From: Nonomuraea soli
Lineage (GTDB): Bacteria > Actinomycetota > Actinomycetes > Streptosporangiales > Streptosporangiaceae
Direction: 5' to 3'
Length of the DNA: 64,000 nucleotides
Assembly (NCBI RefSeq): GCF_013761175.1
Contig: NZ_JACDUR010000001.1
Coordinates: 1,116,001-1,180,000, forward strand
Made by a program: the position numbers and the translations under genes. Positions 44,172 to 53,268 of this stretch are shown piece after piece. The stretch's first letter is position 1, and each line of letters opens with the position of its first letter. A model generated the notes under the pieces. It did no database searches. It had not been told where the DNA came from and saw only the letters and a list, made by a program, of their open reading frames with translations.

Positions 44172-44687
44172 TCAGGCGTGGGCGGCGCGGTAGTGGAAGC
44201 GGCCCTGGCCGACCTCGGCGGCGTTCTTCATGAGCTCGACGTTGGCCCAGCCGATCACGTGGCCGAGGGGATGCGGGAACCAGGCGACCTCCTGGCCGAG
44301 ATCCGTCACCGTGTCGAGGGCCGCCGACCACTGGTCGTGCAGCGCCGTCAGCCAGGAGACCGTCGACGGCACGTCACCCGGCCACAACACGGTTCGCACC
44401 TTGTCGTCCCAGGTGAAGGCCTGGCCGCGGGCCGTACCGAACGTGTGGTCGTAGGCCGAGCTCCACCACAGGCCGATGTGCCAGGTGACCCAGGCGACCG
44501 ACGGTGGTGAGGGGTCCTCGGGCTCCGGCATGATCCAGTCGCCCAGCCAGCCGCCTTCGCCGCGCCGTACGGTCCACGACTGCGGCGAGGGCTGCCACAG
44601 GGCCTCCTCCTCGGTCAGGCGGTCGAGGTGGTGGGTCAGCAGCGACCAGGAGACGTGGAGCTGCCAGCGCAGGGGTTCGATTGTCAC
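44172..44687 (-). CDS. DinB-superfamily protein
   Basis: 171-residue four-helix bundle with metal-ligand candidates in W-V-T-W-H-I-G-L-W-W-S-S-A-Y-D-H and a second His in W-L-T-A-L-H-D-Q-W. The GTG start at 44687 gives the usual N-terminus; no good Shine-Dalgarno is visible. Such proteins bind divalent metals and may be thiol-dependent transferases. No functional link to the neighbouring hexosaminidase is evident. Confidence 0.82.
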   Translation of the reverse strand: MTIEPLRWQLHVSWSLLTHHLDRLTEEEALWQPSPQSWTVRRGEGGWLGDWIMPEPEDPSPPSVAWVTWHIGLWWSSAYDHTFGTARGQAFTWDDKVRTVLWPGDVPSTVSWLTALHDQWSAALDTVTDLGQEVAWFPHPLGHVIGWANVELMKNAAEVGQGRFHYRAAHA

Positions 44688-44764
44688 CGGGCGAAGGTAG
44701 GCGGCGGGCGGGGGCAGGCTCAACGGGTTTTCGGGTCTCACCGGCTCGCGGGTCTCTCGCAGGC

Positions 44765-45223
44765 TCACGGGGATCGCGCGGCGAAGCGCACGATCGTGCC
44801 GGTGCCGCCGGGGCCGGTCACGAAGCTGATCTGCGAGCACAGGCGGCGGATCAGCCAGATCCCGCGCCCGCCCCCGGAGAAGCTGGCCGGCAGCCGGTCG
44901 CGGTCGATCCACGCGGCGGGAATGCCAGGGCCCGCGTCGCTCACCTCGCACCACACGCGGCCGTCCTGGCGCCACAGGAGCAGCTCGCCCGAGCCGCCGC
45001 CGTGCACGACGGCGTTGGTGACGATCTCGTTGACGGCCAGGACGAAGTCCTCCAGGGCGCGGCCCGACAGGCCGCGGAAGGCCGCCTGCTCGCTCACCGC
45101 CTGGCGTACGGCGGTGATCCGGCCGCGCGAGAAGGACGCGGCGAACCGGGAGCCGTCGGAGCCCGGCTCTCCCGCCTCGCGCGAGGAGGGTGTGTCGTCG
45201 CCGGCCCGGCGATCGCCGGTCAT
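44765..45223 (-). CDS. RsbW-like anti-sigma factor / HATPase serine kinase
   Basis: 152 residues. The HATPase_c fold of the SpoIIAB/RsbW class shows an N box (A-V-N-E-I-V-T-N-A-V-V-H-G) and G box (D-A-G-P-G-I-P, G-G-R-G-I-W-L-I), with no His-kinase phospho-acceptor. The first 25 residues are charged and disordered. The start overlaps the MEDS/STAS gene stop (ATGA). Expected to switch between a sigma factor and a STAS antagonist. Confidence 0.88.
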   Translation of the reverse strand: MTGDRRAGDDTPSSREAGEPGSDGSRFAASFSRGRITAVRQAVSEQAAFRGLSGRALEDFVLAVNEIVTNAVVHGGGSGELLLWRQDGRVWCEVSDAGPGIPAAWIDRDRLPASFSGGGRGIWLIRRLCSQISFVTGPGGTGTIVRFAARSP

Positions 45224-46107
45224 GGCCCCGCCGGCCGCACCGACAGCCGGTCGACGTCGTCGGCCCTGATCAGCGACAGCAGCCGCGCCACCGCGGGCGA
45301 GCACACGATCACCGTCTCGTTCACCCGCAGCTCGGCCGTGCGGGCGAGGAGCCTGGCGCCCTCCGCGTCGAGGTAGCCGAGCGCGGTGGCGTCGATCGTG
45401 AGAGCGCGCGCCACCGGCACCAGGGTGTCGAGCACCGACGCCAGTGCGGCGATGTTGGTGCCGTCGACCTCGCCCGCCAGCGTCAGGCCGCCCGGCGTGC
45501 GCGCGAACCGCAGCTCGGCCTCACCGGGCGTGATCGGGTGCACGGCGGCGGCCTGGTCGAAGGCCTCGCCGCTGAACCGGCGGCGGTCGTACTGGCACAC
45601 CAGCGCCATCCAGGACCCGGCGAACAGCGCGTTGCCGCGGGCCTCCACCTCCAGCGACAGGCCGGGATCGGCCCGCAGCCGCCAGGAGGCGTCGACGAGC
45701 ACGCTCACGCCGCTCGCCCCGAGCCGTTCGGCATGACGGCCGAACGCGGCCAGGCACGTCAGCGCGAGGTCGGGGTCGAAGCGCCCCCGGCTGAAGTGGC
45801 TCTCGTCGGCGGGCAGGATGGTGAGCCGCCCGCCCGCCTCGGCGGCCTCGGCGTCGAACCATTCGCCGGTTCCGTCGCCGGGCCCGGCGAGATGGCCGCG
45901 CACCTGCTGAGGGGTGTCGGACTCGGTGACGAGCAGCACCAGCCGCCCTTCGCGCAGCCCGTTGAGGGTGATGGCCCGCACGGCGGCGATCCGCTCGCCG
46001 TCGGTGTCGAACGGCAAGCAGACGTGGTCACCCAGCCGCGGGTTGAGCGCGGAGCCGGTCGTGCGCGCGCCGAGCACAAGGGCGAGCGTATCGCGGCTGT
46101 CCGTCAT
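45220..46107 (-). CDS. MEDS-domain sensor fused to a STAS-like domain
   Basis: 295 residues. The first 190 match the MEDS (DcmR-type sensory) domain: G-D-H-V-C-L-P-F-D near the N-terminus, R-F-D-P-D-L, V-D-A-S-W and C-Q-Y-D-R-R-R-F. The remaining 100 form a STAS-like anti-anti-sigma domain ([15 protein letters not shown]). ATG 46107 is chosen over an in-frame TTG six bases upstream. Coupled to the RsbW-like gene and divergent from a single-domain STAS protein. Confidence 0.87.
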   Translation of the reverse strand: MTDSRDTLALVLGARTTGSALNPRLGDHVCLPFDTDGERIAAVRAITLNGLREGRLVLLVTESDTPQQVRGHLAGPGDGTGEWFDAEAAEAGGRLTILPADESHFSRGRFDPDLALTCLAAFGRHAERLGASGVSVLVDASWRLRADPGLSLEVEARGNALFAGSWMALVCQYDRRRFSGEAFDQAAAVHPITPGEAELRFARTPGGLTLAGEVDGTNIAALASVLDTLVPVARALTIDATALGYLDAEGARLLARTAELRVNETVIVCSPAVARLLSLIRADDVDRLSVRPAGP

Positions 46108-46185
46108 CGCCAATGCACGCGCGGTGAGCGACGTCCGGGTGTACCGTCAGGGCGGAAATATCGGCATCGCCTGGGAGTAGGGCCC

Positions 46186-46530
46186 ATGAGCATGCTGGAG
46201 ATGACGCAACGTCGCGAACGCGGGCACACCGTCGTCGCCCTGGAGGGCGAGGTCGACCTCGACAGCGTGGACCGGCTGAGGGAACGGCTCGACGGGATCG
46301 TGGCGATCGACGGCCCGTGCCTGATCGTCGATCTGACCGGCGTACGGTTCATCGACACGACCGGCCTGGGCATGTTCGTGCGTTTCCTCGACGGCGTACG
46401 GCGGCGCGGGGGCAGCCTCGCGCTGGTGGCGCCCCGCGGGCAGCCGCTGCGGGTGTTCAGCCGGACCAACCTGGCCAGGCTCTTCCCCATCTACGACTCG
46501 GTCTCCGACGCGGTGGCCGGCGCCGGTTAG
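46186..46530 (+). CDS. STAS-domain anti-anti-sigma factor
   Basis: 114 residues, SpoIIAA/RsbV fold. The phosphorylation site reads F-I-D-T-T-G-L-G with Thr58/Thr59 in place of the common Ser. V-A-L-E-G-E-V-D-L and [10 protein letters not shown] are typical flanks. ATG 46186 has GGGAG upstream. It is divergent from the MEDS-STAS/RsbW pair and completes a likely partner-switching module; the cognate sigma factor is not in the window. Confidence 0.9.
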   Translation: MSMLEMTQRRERGHTVVALEGEVDLDSVDRLRERLDGIVAIDGPCLIVDLTGVRFIDTTGLGMFVRFLDGVRRRGGSLALVAPRGQPLRVFSRTNLARLFPIYDSVSDAVAGAG

Positions 46531-46581
46531 GGCAGGCGGAACCCGGGGCCAGGGGACCATGGCGGGTGATCGTGTGGATCG

Positions 46582-46601
46582 GGGCAGTCCCTGGACTGCC
46601 C
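46582..46601. promoter_or_regulatory. Perfect 20-bp palindrome upstream of hisI
   Basis: GGGCAGTCC-CT-GGACTGCCC is an exact inverted repeat 24 bases before the hisI ATG and 52 bases after the STAS stop. There is no T-run, so an operator for the hisI-trp cluster is as likely as a terminator. Confidence 0.5.
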
Positions 46602-46624
46602 GCCGGACCTGGTTGAATGGCCGC

Positions 46625-46966
46625 ATGTCCCTCGACCCCGCGATCGCAGAGCGGCTCAAGCGCACCTCCGACGGGCTCGTGCCCGCCATCGTCCAGCAGT
46701 ACGACACCGGCGAGGTGCTCATGCTCGCCTGGATGGACGACGAGGCGCTGCATCGCACGCTCACCACGGGCCGGGGCACCTACTGGTCGCGCAGCCGCCG
46801 GTCCTACTGGGCCAAGGGCGACACCTCTGGCCACGTGCAACACGTCAAGTCGGTGGCGCTCGACTGCGACGGCGACACGCTCCTGGTCAAGGTCGACCAG
46901 GTGGGCGCGGCCTGCCACACCGGCGACCGCACCTGCTTCGACGCCGGGCTGATCGAGCAGTCGTGA
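46625..46966 (+). CDS. hisI: Phosphoribosyl-AMP cyclohydrolase
   Basis: Third step of histidine synthesis, opening the PR-AMP ring. 113 residues, single-domain form without HisE. Metal sites: D-C-D-G-D (Mg) and C-H-T-G-D-R-T-C (Zn Cys), plus [16 protein letters not shown]. It is separated from the main his operon by 27 kb and instead leads the trp cluster, an arrangement common in actinobacteria. The stop overlaps the next gene (GTGA). Confidence 0.96.
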   Translation: MSLDPAIAERLKRTSDGLVPAIVQQYDTGEVLMLAWMDDEALHRTLTTGRGTYWSRSRRSYWAKGDTSGHVQHVKSVALDCDGDTLLVKVDQVGAACHTGDRTCFDAGLIEQS

Positions 46967-47400
46967 AGCGCGAGATGTGGCTCTGGCTGGGCGTGACCGC
47001 GCTCGGCGCCGTCGCCGTGCTGCTGGCGGCCGGTCGCGAGTGGGGCGCCGCCTCCGACCCGGCGGGCGCTCCGGCGCTGACGCCTCCCGCCCTGGCCGCG
47101 CTGGCGGGCGTGGTGGCGGTGCTGGCCGCCAAGGGCCTGGGCCGCAGGATCGTGGGCGGGCTGATCGCGCTGTGCGGGGTGATCACCGTGATCGCCGCCT
47201 GGGGGCCGTTCGGCACCGTCTGGCCGTATGTGGCCATCGGCGGCGGCCTGCTGGTCCTGCTGGGCGGGATCGCCACGGTCGTGCGCGGGGTGCGCTGGCA
47301 GGCCATGTCGGAGAGGTACGGCAGGGACCGGCCCAGGACCGAGGACGGCGACCGTTCCATGTGGGATGCCCTCGACAGGGGAGAGGATCCAACCTCGTGA
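46963..47400 (+). CDS. Trp-operon-associated membrane protein (TIGR02234 type)
   Basis: 145 residues, about four helices, with the family order: a first helix, a short extracytoplasmic segment (R-E-W-G-A-A-S-D-P), three helices, then a charged C-terminal tail ending [12 protein letters not shown]. This family sits between trpE and trpC in many actinomycetes, function unknown. Here it follows hisI directly; trpE is absent. GTG start overlaps the hisI stop. Confidence 0.85.
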   Translation: MKREMWLWLGVTALGAVAVLLAAGREWGAASDPAGAPALTPPALAALAGVVAVLAAKGLGRRIVGGLIALCGVITVIAAWGPFGTVWPYVAIGGGLLVLLGGIATVVRGVRWQAMSERYGRDRPRTEDGDRSMWDALDRGEDPTS

Positions 47401-47467
47401 GGTATCTCCTTGAGATGGTGGTTTGTCGGTAAACTGCGAGCCTCAAAAGCCAAGAGGAGTGCAGACG

Positions 47468-48046
47468 ATGACCTACGGTCCCCAGGACGGAAGCGGCGGT
47501 TACGGCCAGCAGCCGCCGAGCGGCGGCGGCGGTTACGGCCAGCAGCCCGGTTACGGCCAGGGCGGCTACGGTCAGCAGCCCCCGAGCGGTGGCGGCGGTT
47601 ACGGCCAGCCCGACTATGGCCAGCAGCAGCCTGGCTACGGCCAGCAGCCCGGTTACGGCCAGCAGCCGCCGAGCGGCGGCGCCTACGGCTCGGGCCCCCA
47701 GCAGGGTTACGGCCAGCCCTACGGCGGTTACTCGCCCCCGTCCGGCGGTTACGGCCAGCCCGGCGGCTACGGCGCGCCCCCGCCCACCAAGACCAACGGC
47801 ATGGCGATCGCCTCGCTGGTGTGCGGCCTGGTCGGCCTGGTGCTGTGCGGCGTCAGCTCGGTCGTGGGCATCATCCTCGGACACATCGCCCTCAACCAGG
47901 TCAAGCGCAGCGGCGAGGAGGGCAAGGGCATGGCGGTGGCCGGTCTGGTCACCTCCTACATCGTCGTCGGCCTCTGGCTGATCTTCGCCGTGATCTACTT
48001 CGTCGTCCTGGGCGCGGCGCTCTCGTCCTACTCCAGCTACAGCTAA
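47468..48046 (+). CDS. DUF4190 membrane protein with Gly-Tyr-Gln-rich N-terminus
   Basis: 192 residues. Residues 1-105 are repeats of G-Y-G-Q-Q-P and P-P-S-G-G-G, low-complexity and prion-like in composition. The C-terminal 75 hold two helices with the DUF4190 pattern [10 protein letters not shown] and [20 protein letters not shown] lies about 10 bases before ATG 47468. The gene is a usual member of the actinobacterial trp neighbourhood; role unknown. Confidence 0.88.
   Translation: MTYGPQDGSGGYGQQPPSGGGGYGQQPGYGQGGYGQQPPSGGGGYGQPDYGQQQPGYGQQPGYGQQPPSGGAYGSGPQQGYGQPYGGYSPPSGGYGQPGGYGAPPPTKTNGMAIASLVCGLVGLVLCGVSSVVGIILGHIALNQVKRSGEEGKGMAVAGLVTSYIVVGLWLIFAVIYFVVLGAALSSYSSYS
47490..47785. repeat. 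Degenerate Gly-Tyr-Gly-Gln codon repeats
   Basis: GGTTACGGCCAGCAGCC-like 15-18-bp units recur along about 300 bases and encode G-Y-G-Q-Q-P blocks separated by P-P-S-G-G-G. The units are in frame and mixed in length. Confidence 0.75.
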
Positions 48047-48055
48047 CCTGGGGCG

Positions 48056-48466
48056 ATGACGGCGCTACAGGCATCGAGGGGCAGGGCGCTCCTGGCGCCG
48101 GCCGGTGTGGCCGCGGCCACGCTGGCCGGAGTGGTCTTCGTCGGGATGGTCGACCCCAACGAGCCGGGCCACTACCCCGTCTGCCCGTTCTACTGGGTGA
48201 CGGGGCTGTACTGCCCCGGCTGCGGCACGCTGCGCGCCGTCCACGGCATGGCCACCTTCGACCTGGGCGCGGCGATGTCCATGAACCCCCTGCTGGTGGT
48301 CATGGTCCCGGTGCTGGTGTTGTGGTGGGCGCGCTGGATGACGGCCGCCTGGAGCGGCAGGCGCCTGTCGTTGCCGCGCCCGGCCGTGATCTGGAGCTTC
48401 ATCGGGGTGCTCGTGGTCTACTGGGTGGTGCGCAACCTGCCGTTCGCGGCCTTCCTGGCCCCGTAG
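48056..48466 (+). CDS. DUF2752 membrane protein
   Basis: 136 residues, three helices. The hallmark C-P-F-Y-W-V-T-G-L-Y-C-P-G-C-G-T-L-R-A contains three Cys close to the membrane. ATG 48056 lies 9 bases after the DUF4190 stop. Members are often next to DUF4190 genes and trpC in actinobacteria; a metal or redox role is suggested by the Cys cluster but not shown. Confidence 0.88.
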   Translation: MTALQASRGRALLAPAGVAAATLAGVVFVGMVDPNEPGHYPVCPFYWVTGLYCPGCGTLRAVHGMATFDLGAAMSMNPLLVVMVPVLVLWWARWMTAAWSGRRLSLPRPAVIWSFIGVLVVYWVVRNLPFAAFLAP

Positions 48467-48586
48467 CGTCCCGTAGCCGGGACCCGGCGGTCGGCCGAGC
48501 CCGGCCAGGCCGATACCATCGCAGCGAGGCGGGATGTGATTTATCTCGCCCACCCCCACACAGTCGACCGGAGGGACCCCAAGCGC

Positions 48587-49441
48587 GTGAGTGAGCGGAC
48601 AGAATCTTCCGCGGCGGGTGGCCTCGGCGTGCTCGAAGGCATCATGGCTGGCGTCCGCGAGGACCTTGCCGAGCGGCAGAAGACCACCTCCCTCGACGAA
48701 CTCAAGGAGCGCGCAGGGCGGGCTCCCGCGCCACGCGACGTCATGGCGGCGCTCGGCGGCGCCCGCGTGTCGGTGATCGCCGAGGTCAAGCGCTCCAGCC
48801 CGTCCAAGGGCGCGCTGGCCGCCATCGCCGACCCCGCCGCGCTCGCGGCCGACTACGAGGCGGGCGGCGCCCACGTCATCAGCGTGCTCACCGAGGAGCG
48901 CCGCTTCGGCGGCAGCCTGGCCGACCTGGCCGCGGTGCGCGCCAGGGTCGACATCCCGATCCTGCGCAAAGACTTCATCGTCACCTCCTACCAGCTGTGG
49001 GAGGCGCGGGCGCACGGCGCCGACCTGGCTCTGCTCATGGTGGTCCTGCTGGAGCAGGAGGCCCTGGTGTCGCTGATCGAGCGGGCCGAGTCCATCGGGC
49101 TGGTGCCGCTGGTCGAGGTGCACACCGAGGAGGAGTTGGAGCGGGCGCTGGCCGCCGGGGCCAAGGTCATCGGGATCAACGCGCGCAACCTCAAGACCCT
49201 CGAGGTCGACCGCGACGTCTTCAGCAAGATCGCGCCGAAGATTCCCGACGGCGTGATCAGGATCGCCGAGTCCGGCGTGCGCGGCCCGCACGACCTGCTC
49301 GCCTACGCCCGCGCCGGTGCCGACGCCGTCCTGGTCGGCGAGAGCCTGGTGACCGGCAAAGACCCACGCAAGGCCGTGGAGGCGCTGGTGACGGCCGGCG
49401 CCCACCCCGCCACGCGTCCCGACCACGGATCAGAGGGATAG
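48587..49441 (+). CDS. trpC: Indole-3-glycerol phosphate synthase
   Basis: Closes the CdRP chain to indole-3-glycerol phosphate. 284 residues; TIM barrel with catalytic Glu and Lys in [13 protein letters not shown], the second Lys in I-L-R-K-D-F-I, and E-S-G-V phosphate loop. GTG 48587 has GGAGGGA about 10 bases upstream; a later GTG at 48629 would match the usual shorter N-terminus but lacks a Shine-Dalgarno. No Trp-rich leader peptide is visible in the 120 bases upstream. Confidence 0.95.
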   Translation: MSERTESSAAGGLGVLEGIMAGVREDLAERQKTTSLDELKERAGRAPAPRDVMAALGGARVSVIAEVKRSSPSKGALAAIADPAALAADYEAGGAHVISVLTEERRFGGSLADLAAVRARVDIPILRKDFIVTSYQLWEARAHGADLALLMVVLLEQEALVSLIERAESIGLVPLVEVHTEEELERALAAGAKVIGINARNLKTLEVDRDVFSKIAPKIPDGVIRIAESGVRGPHDLLAYARAGADAVLVGESLVTGKDPRKAVEALVTAGAHPATRPDHGSEG

Positions 49442-49449
49442 AGACAGCA

Positions 49450-50691
49450 GTGGCACACGACGGCACCATCCTCACCGCAGCGGATCTGGCGGGCAACGGC
49501 ACCTACGGCAACGACCCCGACCTGCGGGGCAAGTTCGGCATCTTCGGCGGCCGCTACGTTCCCGAGGCGCTCATCCCGGCCCTCGACGAGGTCGCCCAGA
49601 CCTACGAGAAGGCCAAGAACGACGCGAGCTTCATCCGCGAGTTCGACCATCTGCTGCGCACCTACGCGGGCCGTCCGACCACGCTGACCGACGTGCCGCG
49701 CTTCAGCGAGGAGGCCGGGGGCGCCCGCGTCATCCTCAAGCGCGAGGACCTCACGCACACCGGCGCGCACAAGATCAACAACGTGCTGGGCCAGGCACTG
49801 CTGACCAAGCGGCTGGGCAAGAAGCGGGTCATCGCCGAGACCGGCGCCGGACAGCACGGCGTGGCCACCGCCACCGCCGCCGCGCTCATGGGCCTGGAGT
49901 GCGTCATCTACATGGGCGCCGTCGACTGCGAGCGCCAGGCGCTCAACGTCGCCCGCATGAAGCTGCTCGGCGCCACCGTCGTGCCCGTCCACAACGGCAG
50001 CAAGACGCTGAAGGACGCCATCAACGAGGCCTTCCGCGACTGGGTGACCAACGTCGACAGCACCCACTACCTGTTCGGCACCGTCGCCGGGCCGCACCCC
50101 TTCCCCGAGATCGTGCGCGACTTCGCCCGCATCATCGGGGTCGAGGCCCGCCGCCAGATGCTGGAGCTGACCGGCCAGCTGCCCACCGCGGTCTGCGCGG
50201 CCGTCGGCGGAGGCAGCAACGCCATCGGCATCTTCCACGCCTTCATCGGCGACCGCGACGTGCAGATCCACGGCTACGAAGCCGCCGGCCGCGGGCTCGA
50301 GTCGGGCGAGCACGCCCTGACCCTGACCGCCGGCAGCGTCGGCGTCCTGCACGGCTCGCGCACCTACGTGCTGCAGGACGACGAAGGCCAGACCATCGAG
50401 TCGCACTCGATCTCGGCCGGTCTCGACTACCCCGGAGTCGGCCCCGAGCACGCCTGGCTGAAGGACTCTGGCCGCGCCACCTACCACGGCGTCACCGACG
50501 ACGAGGCGATGGCCGCCTTCTCGCTCCTGGCGCGCACCGAGGGCATCATCCCCGCCATCGAGTCGTCACACGCCCTGGCGGGCGCGCTCAAGCTCGGCCA
50601 GGAACTCGGCCCGGAGGCGACGATCCTGGTGAACCTGTCCGGTCGCGGTGACAAGGACATGGGCACCGCCATGAAGTACTTTGGACTGTGA
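49450..50691 (+). CDS. trpB: Tryptophan synthase beta chain
   Basis: PLP enzyme joining indole and serine. 413 residues; Schiff-base Lys108 in [17 protein letters not shown] substrate loop, G-G-G-S-N-A-I-G phosphate loop. GAGGGA precedes GTG 49450 by about 10 bases. Follows trpC by 8 bases with no trpF between them. Stop overlaps the trpA GTG. Confidence 0.97.
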   Translation: MAHDGTILTAADLAGNGTYGNDPDLRGKFGIFGGRYVPEALIPALDEVAQTYEKAKNDASFIREFDHLLRTYAGRPTTLTDVPRFSEEAGGARVILKREDLTHTGAHKINNVLGQALLTKRLGKKRVIAETGAGQHGVATATAAALMGLECVIYMGAVDCERQALNVARMKLLGATVVPVHNGSKTLKDAINEAFRDWVTNVDSTHYLFGTVAGPHPFPEIVRDFARIIGVEARRQMLELTGQLPTAVCAAVGGGSNAIGIFHAFIGDRDVQIHGYEAAGRGLESGEHALTLTAGSVGVLHGSRTYVLQDDEGQTIESHSISAGLDYPGVGPEHAWLKDSGRATYHGVTDDEAMAAFSLLARTEGIIPAIESSHALAGALKLGQELGPEATILVNLSGRGDKDMGTAMKYFGL

Positions 50692-51491
50692 TCATGACGA
50701 CTCTCCAGGACGTTTTCGCCAAGGCGAAGGCCGAGAACCGTGCGGCCCTGATCGGATACCTCCCGGCCGGCTTCCCGAGCAAGGAAGGCGCGGTCAAGGC
50801 CGCCGCCGCCATCGTCGAGGCGGGCTGCGACGTCATCGAGATCGGCCTGCCGTACTCTGACCCACTCATGGACGGCCCGACCATCCAGGACGCCGTGCAC
50901 GTGGCGCTGAGCCAGGGCACCCGCATCGCCGACGTGATGCGCACCGTCGAGGGCGTCGCCGCCACCGGCGCCGCCACGCTCGTCATGACCTACTGGAACC
51001 CGATCGACCGCTACGGCGCCGACCGGTTCGCCCGGGACCTGGCCTCCGCGGGCGGAACGGGCACGATCACGCCCGACCTGACGCCCGAAGAGGCCGAGCC
51101 GTGGCGGGTCGCCTCGGCCGAGGCCGGCATCGACACGGTCTTCCTGGTCGCGCCGAGCTCCACGCCCGACCGCATCAAGGCGGTCGTCGACTGCTGCACC
51201 GGCTTCGTCTACGCCGCCTCGCTCATGGGCATCACCGGCGCGCGCGACTCGGTCAACGCCGCCGCCGAGGGCCTGGTCGCGCGCACCCGCGCCCACACCG
51301 ACCTGCCGGTCTGCGTGGGCCTGGGCATCGGCAACGGCCGCCAGGCGGCCGAGGTGGCCGCCTACGCCGACGGTGTCATCGTCGGCTCGGCCTTCATCCG
51401 GCTGCTGCTCGACGCCCCCGACGAGGCGTCCGGCCTGGCCGCCGTGCGCAAGCTGGCCGCCGAGCTGGCCGAGGGCGTCCGGCAGCGCTGA
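50688..51491 (+). CDS. trpA: Tryptophan synthase alpha chain
   Basis: Cleaves indole-3-glycerol phosphate to indole and glyceraldehyde-3-phosphate. 267 residues; catalytic Glu51 ([11 protein letters not shown]) and Asp62 (M-D-G-P). GTG 50688 overlaps the trpB stop by GTGA; the in-frame ATG 50694 is the alternative. It is the last gene before a strong hairpin terminator. Confidence 0.96.
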   Translation: MIMTTLQDVFAKAKAENRAALIGYLPAGFPSKEGAVKAAAAIVEAGCDVIEIGLPYSDPLMDGPTIQDAVHVALSQGTRIADVMRTVEGVAATGAATLVMTYWNPIDRYGADRFARDLASAGGTGTITPDLTPEEAEPWRVASAEAGIDTVFLVAPSSTPDRIKAVVDCCTGFVYAASLMGITGARDSVNAAAEGLVARTRAHTDLPVCVGLGIGNGRQAAEVAAYADGVIVGSAFIRLLLDAPDEASGLAAVRKLAAELAEGVRQR

Positions 51492-51506
51492 CACGATCAC
51501 GACGAC

Positions 51507-51539
51507 GAGGGCGGGCGCTCCCAGGGAGCACCCGCCCTC
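51507..51539. terminator. Bidirectional hairpin terminator between trpA and the GH35 gene
   Basis: GAGGGCGGG (51507-51515) pairs perfectly with CCCGCCCTC (51531-51539), with further pairing inside the loop (GCTCCC/GGGAGC). It lies in the 53-base convergent gap, so it can stop transcripts from both sides. There is no clear T-run, as is common in actinomycetes. Confidence 0.8.
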
Positions 51540-51544
51540 TCGCG

Positions 51545-53233
51545 TCACGCGGCGGTGAGGCGTACCTCCAGCGGCCCCACCTGGTCGAGCTCCAGCACCA
51601 CGATCTCGTTGGCCCCCGCGCGCAGCAGGGGAGCGGGCACGTACAGGCGCTGCTGCGGCCCGCGCTCCCAGTAGCGCCCCAGGCAGAAGCCGTTCACCCA
51701 GACGTACCCCTTGCCCCAGCCCGGCAGCTCCACGAAGGTGTCGCCCGGCTCGGCGACGTCGAACTCGCCGCGGAAGAAGCTGCGCGGCTCGGCCACGACC
51801 TCGCCGAACCCGGCGGGCACGGTCAGCGGGTAGGCCGTCACCTCCCAGTCGTGCAGGAACTGCTGGTGGTGGCGCACCCCGCGCAGGATGCCCTTGCGCT
51901 CGCCCAGATGCGGGCCGAAGTTGGTGCGTCCCATGGACTCCACCAGCAGCTCGATCTCGGCGGGTCCGGGAATCTCCAGCGCGTCGTCGGCGTCGCGGGA
52001 GAACACCGCGCGCAGCTCGCCGTCGACGAACACGTGCGCCCGGTCGTGCAGGCCGTCGACGACCAGCTTGTACGGCTTTCGCGGACCGGGGACACGGGTG
52101 CGGTAGGAGACCAGGCCGTGCTCCAGCCCGAGCTCCTCGAAGGTGGGCGGGAAGGGGGCGGTCGAGCGGATGCCGGTGCCCGCGTCCGCGAGCCGTACGG
52201 ACCCGGTCAGGGCGACCGCCGACGGCGGGAGAGCGGCGGGCGCCTGCGGCACCTCGGGCACGTCGGGGTTGTAGCGGCGCAGAATGTCGCGGAAGAGCCA
52301 GAACTTCTCGGTCGGCGCGCCGTTCTCGGCGATGGGCGCGTCGTAGTCGTAGGAGCTGATGGTGGCGTGGTAGGCCTCGTGCCGGTTGGCGCCCGACCAG
52401 GAGCCGAAGCTGGTGCCTCCGTGGGCCATGTAGAGGTTGACCGAGGCGCCCATCGCCAGGATGCGCTCCAGCGAGTCGGCCGCGTCGGCCGGTTCGCGCG
52501 TGATGTGCTCGCCCGCCCAGTGGTCGAACCAGCCGCACCAGAACTCCATGCAGAACAGGGGTTCGCCGGGCCGGTGGCGCTTGAGCGTCTCGAAGGCGCG
52601 CTCGGGCTCGGAGCCGAAGTTGACGGTGGCCAGCAGCCCTGGCACCGTCCCGCCGGTCAGCCACCAGTCGCCGGGCCCGTCGGAGGTGAACAGCGGCACC
52701 TCGATGCCGTGCGCGATCAGCTCGTCGGCCAGGTGGCGCAGATAGGCCTGGTCGGTGCCGTACGAGCCGTACTCGTTCTCCACCTGGACCATGATCACGT
52801 TGCCGCCGCGGGTGATCTGCCGCTCGGCCACCGACGGGATCAGCTCGGCGAAGAAGCGGTCCACGTAGCGCAGGTAGCCGGGATCGGAGGTGCGCACCCG
52901 CACGTCCGTCAGCCACCAGGGCAGGCCGCCGTTGTCCCACTCGGCGCAGATGTAGGGCCCGGGACGCACGATGGCCAGCAGACCCTCCTCGGCCGCGGCG
53001 TCGAGGAAGGCTCCCAGCAGCTCCAGGTCACGGAACTCGCCGGGCCGCGGTTCGTGCAGGTTCCACGGCACGTAGGTCTCGACGGTGTTGAGCCCCATCG
53101 CGTGCAGCATGCGCAGCCGGTGGGCCCACTGCGAGGGGTGGACACGGAAATAGTGCATCGCGCCGGACAGGACGCGGAAGTCCTGCCCGTCCAGCCTGAA
53201 CGACTCGCCATCGATAACGAAATTTCGGGACAT
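51545..53233 (-). CDS. Beta-galactosidase, GH35
   Basis: 562 residues. Catalytic acid/base Glu154 in Q-V-E-N-E-Y-G and nucleophile Glu230 in C-M-E-F-W-C-G-W-F-D-H-W. G-L-N-T-V-E-T-Y-V-P-W-N and P-G-P-Y-I-C-A-E-W are the other family blocks. The C-terminal half has beta-sandwich domains. No signal peptide, so it is probably intracellular and acts on imported galactosides. It is divergent from an AraC regulator about 35-65 bases away. Confidence 0.94.
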   Translation of the reverse strand: MSRNFVIDGESFRLDGQDFRVLSGAMHYFRVHPSQWAHRLRMLHAMGLNTVETYVPWNLHEPRPGEFRDLELLGAFLDAAAEEGLLAIVRPGPYICAEWDNGGLPWWLTDVRVRTSDPGYLRYVDRFFAELIPSVAERQITRGGNVIMVQVENEYGSYGTDQAYLRHLADELIAHGIEVPLFTSDGPGDWWLTGGTVPGLLATVNFGSEPERAFETLKRHRPGEPLFCMEFWCGWFDHWAGEHITREPADAADSLERILAMGASVNLYMAHGGTSFGSWSGANRHEAYHATISSYDYDAPIAENGAPTEKFWLFRDILRRYNPDVPEVPQAPAALPPSAVALTGSVRLADAGTGIRSTAPFPPTFEELGLEHGLVSYRTRVPGPRKPYKLVVDGLHDRAHVFVDGELRAVFSRDADDALEIPGPAEIELLVESMGRTNFGPHLGERKGILRGVRHHQQFLHDWEVTAYPLTVPAGFGEVVAEPRSFFRGEFDVAEPGDTFVELPGWGKGYVWVNGFCLGRYWERGPQQRLYVPAPLLRAGANEIVVLELDQVGPLEVRLTAA

Positions 53234-53268
53234 GGATAGAATTTCGCAGGTCAGCGGGGCCGCGGTCG

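Noticed and set aside
48467..48586. trp attenuator leader peptide
   Set aside because: No short frame with consecutive Trp codons and no alternative hairpin pair was found, only a small 6-bp stem at 48468-48483.
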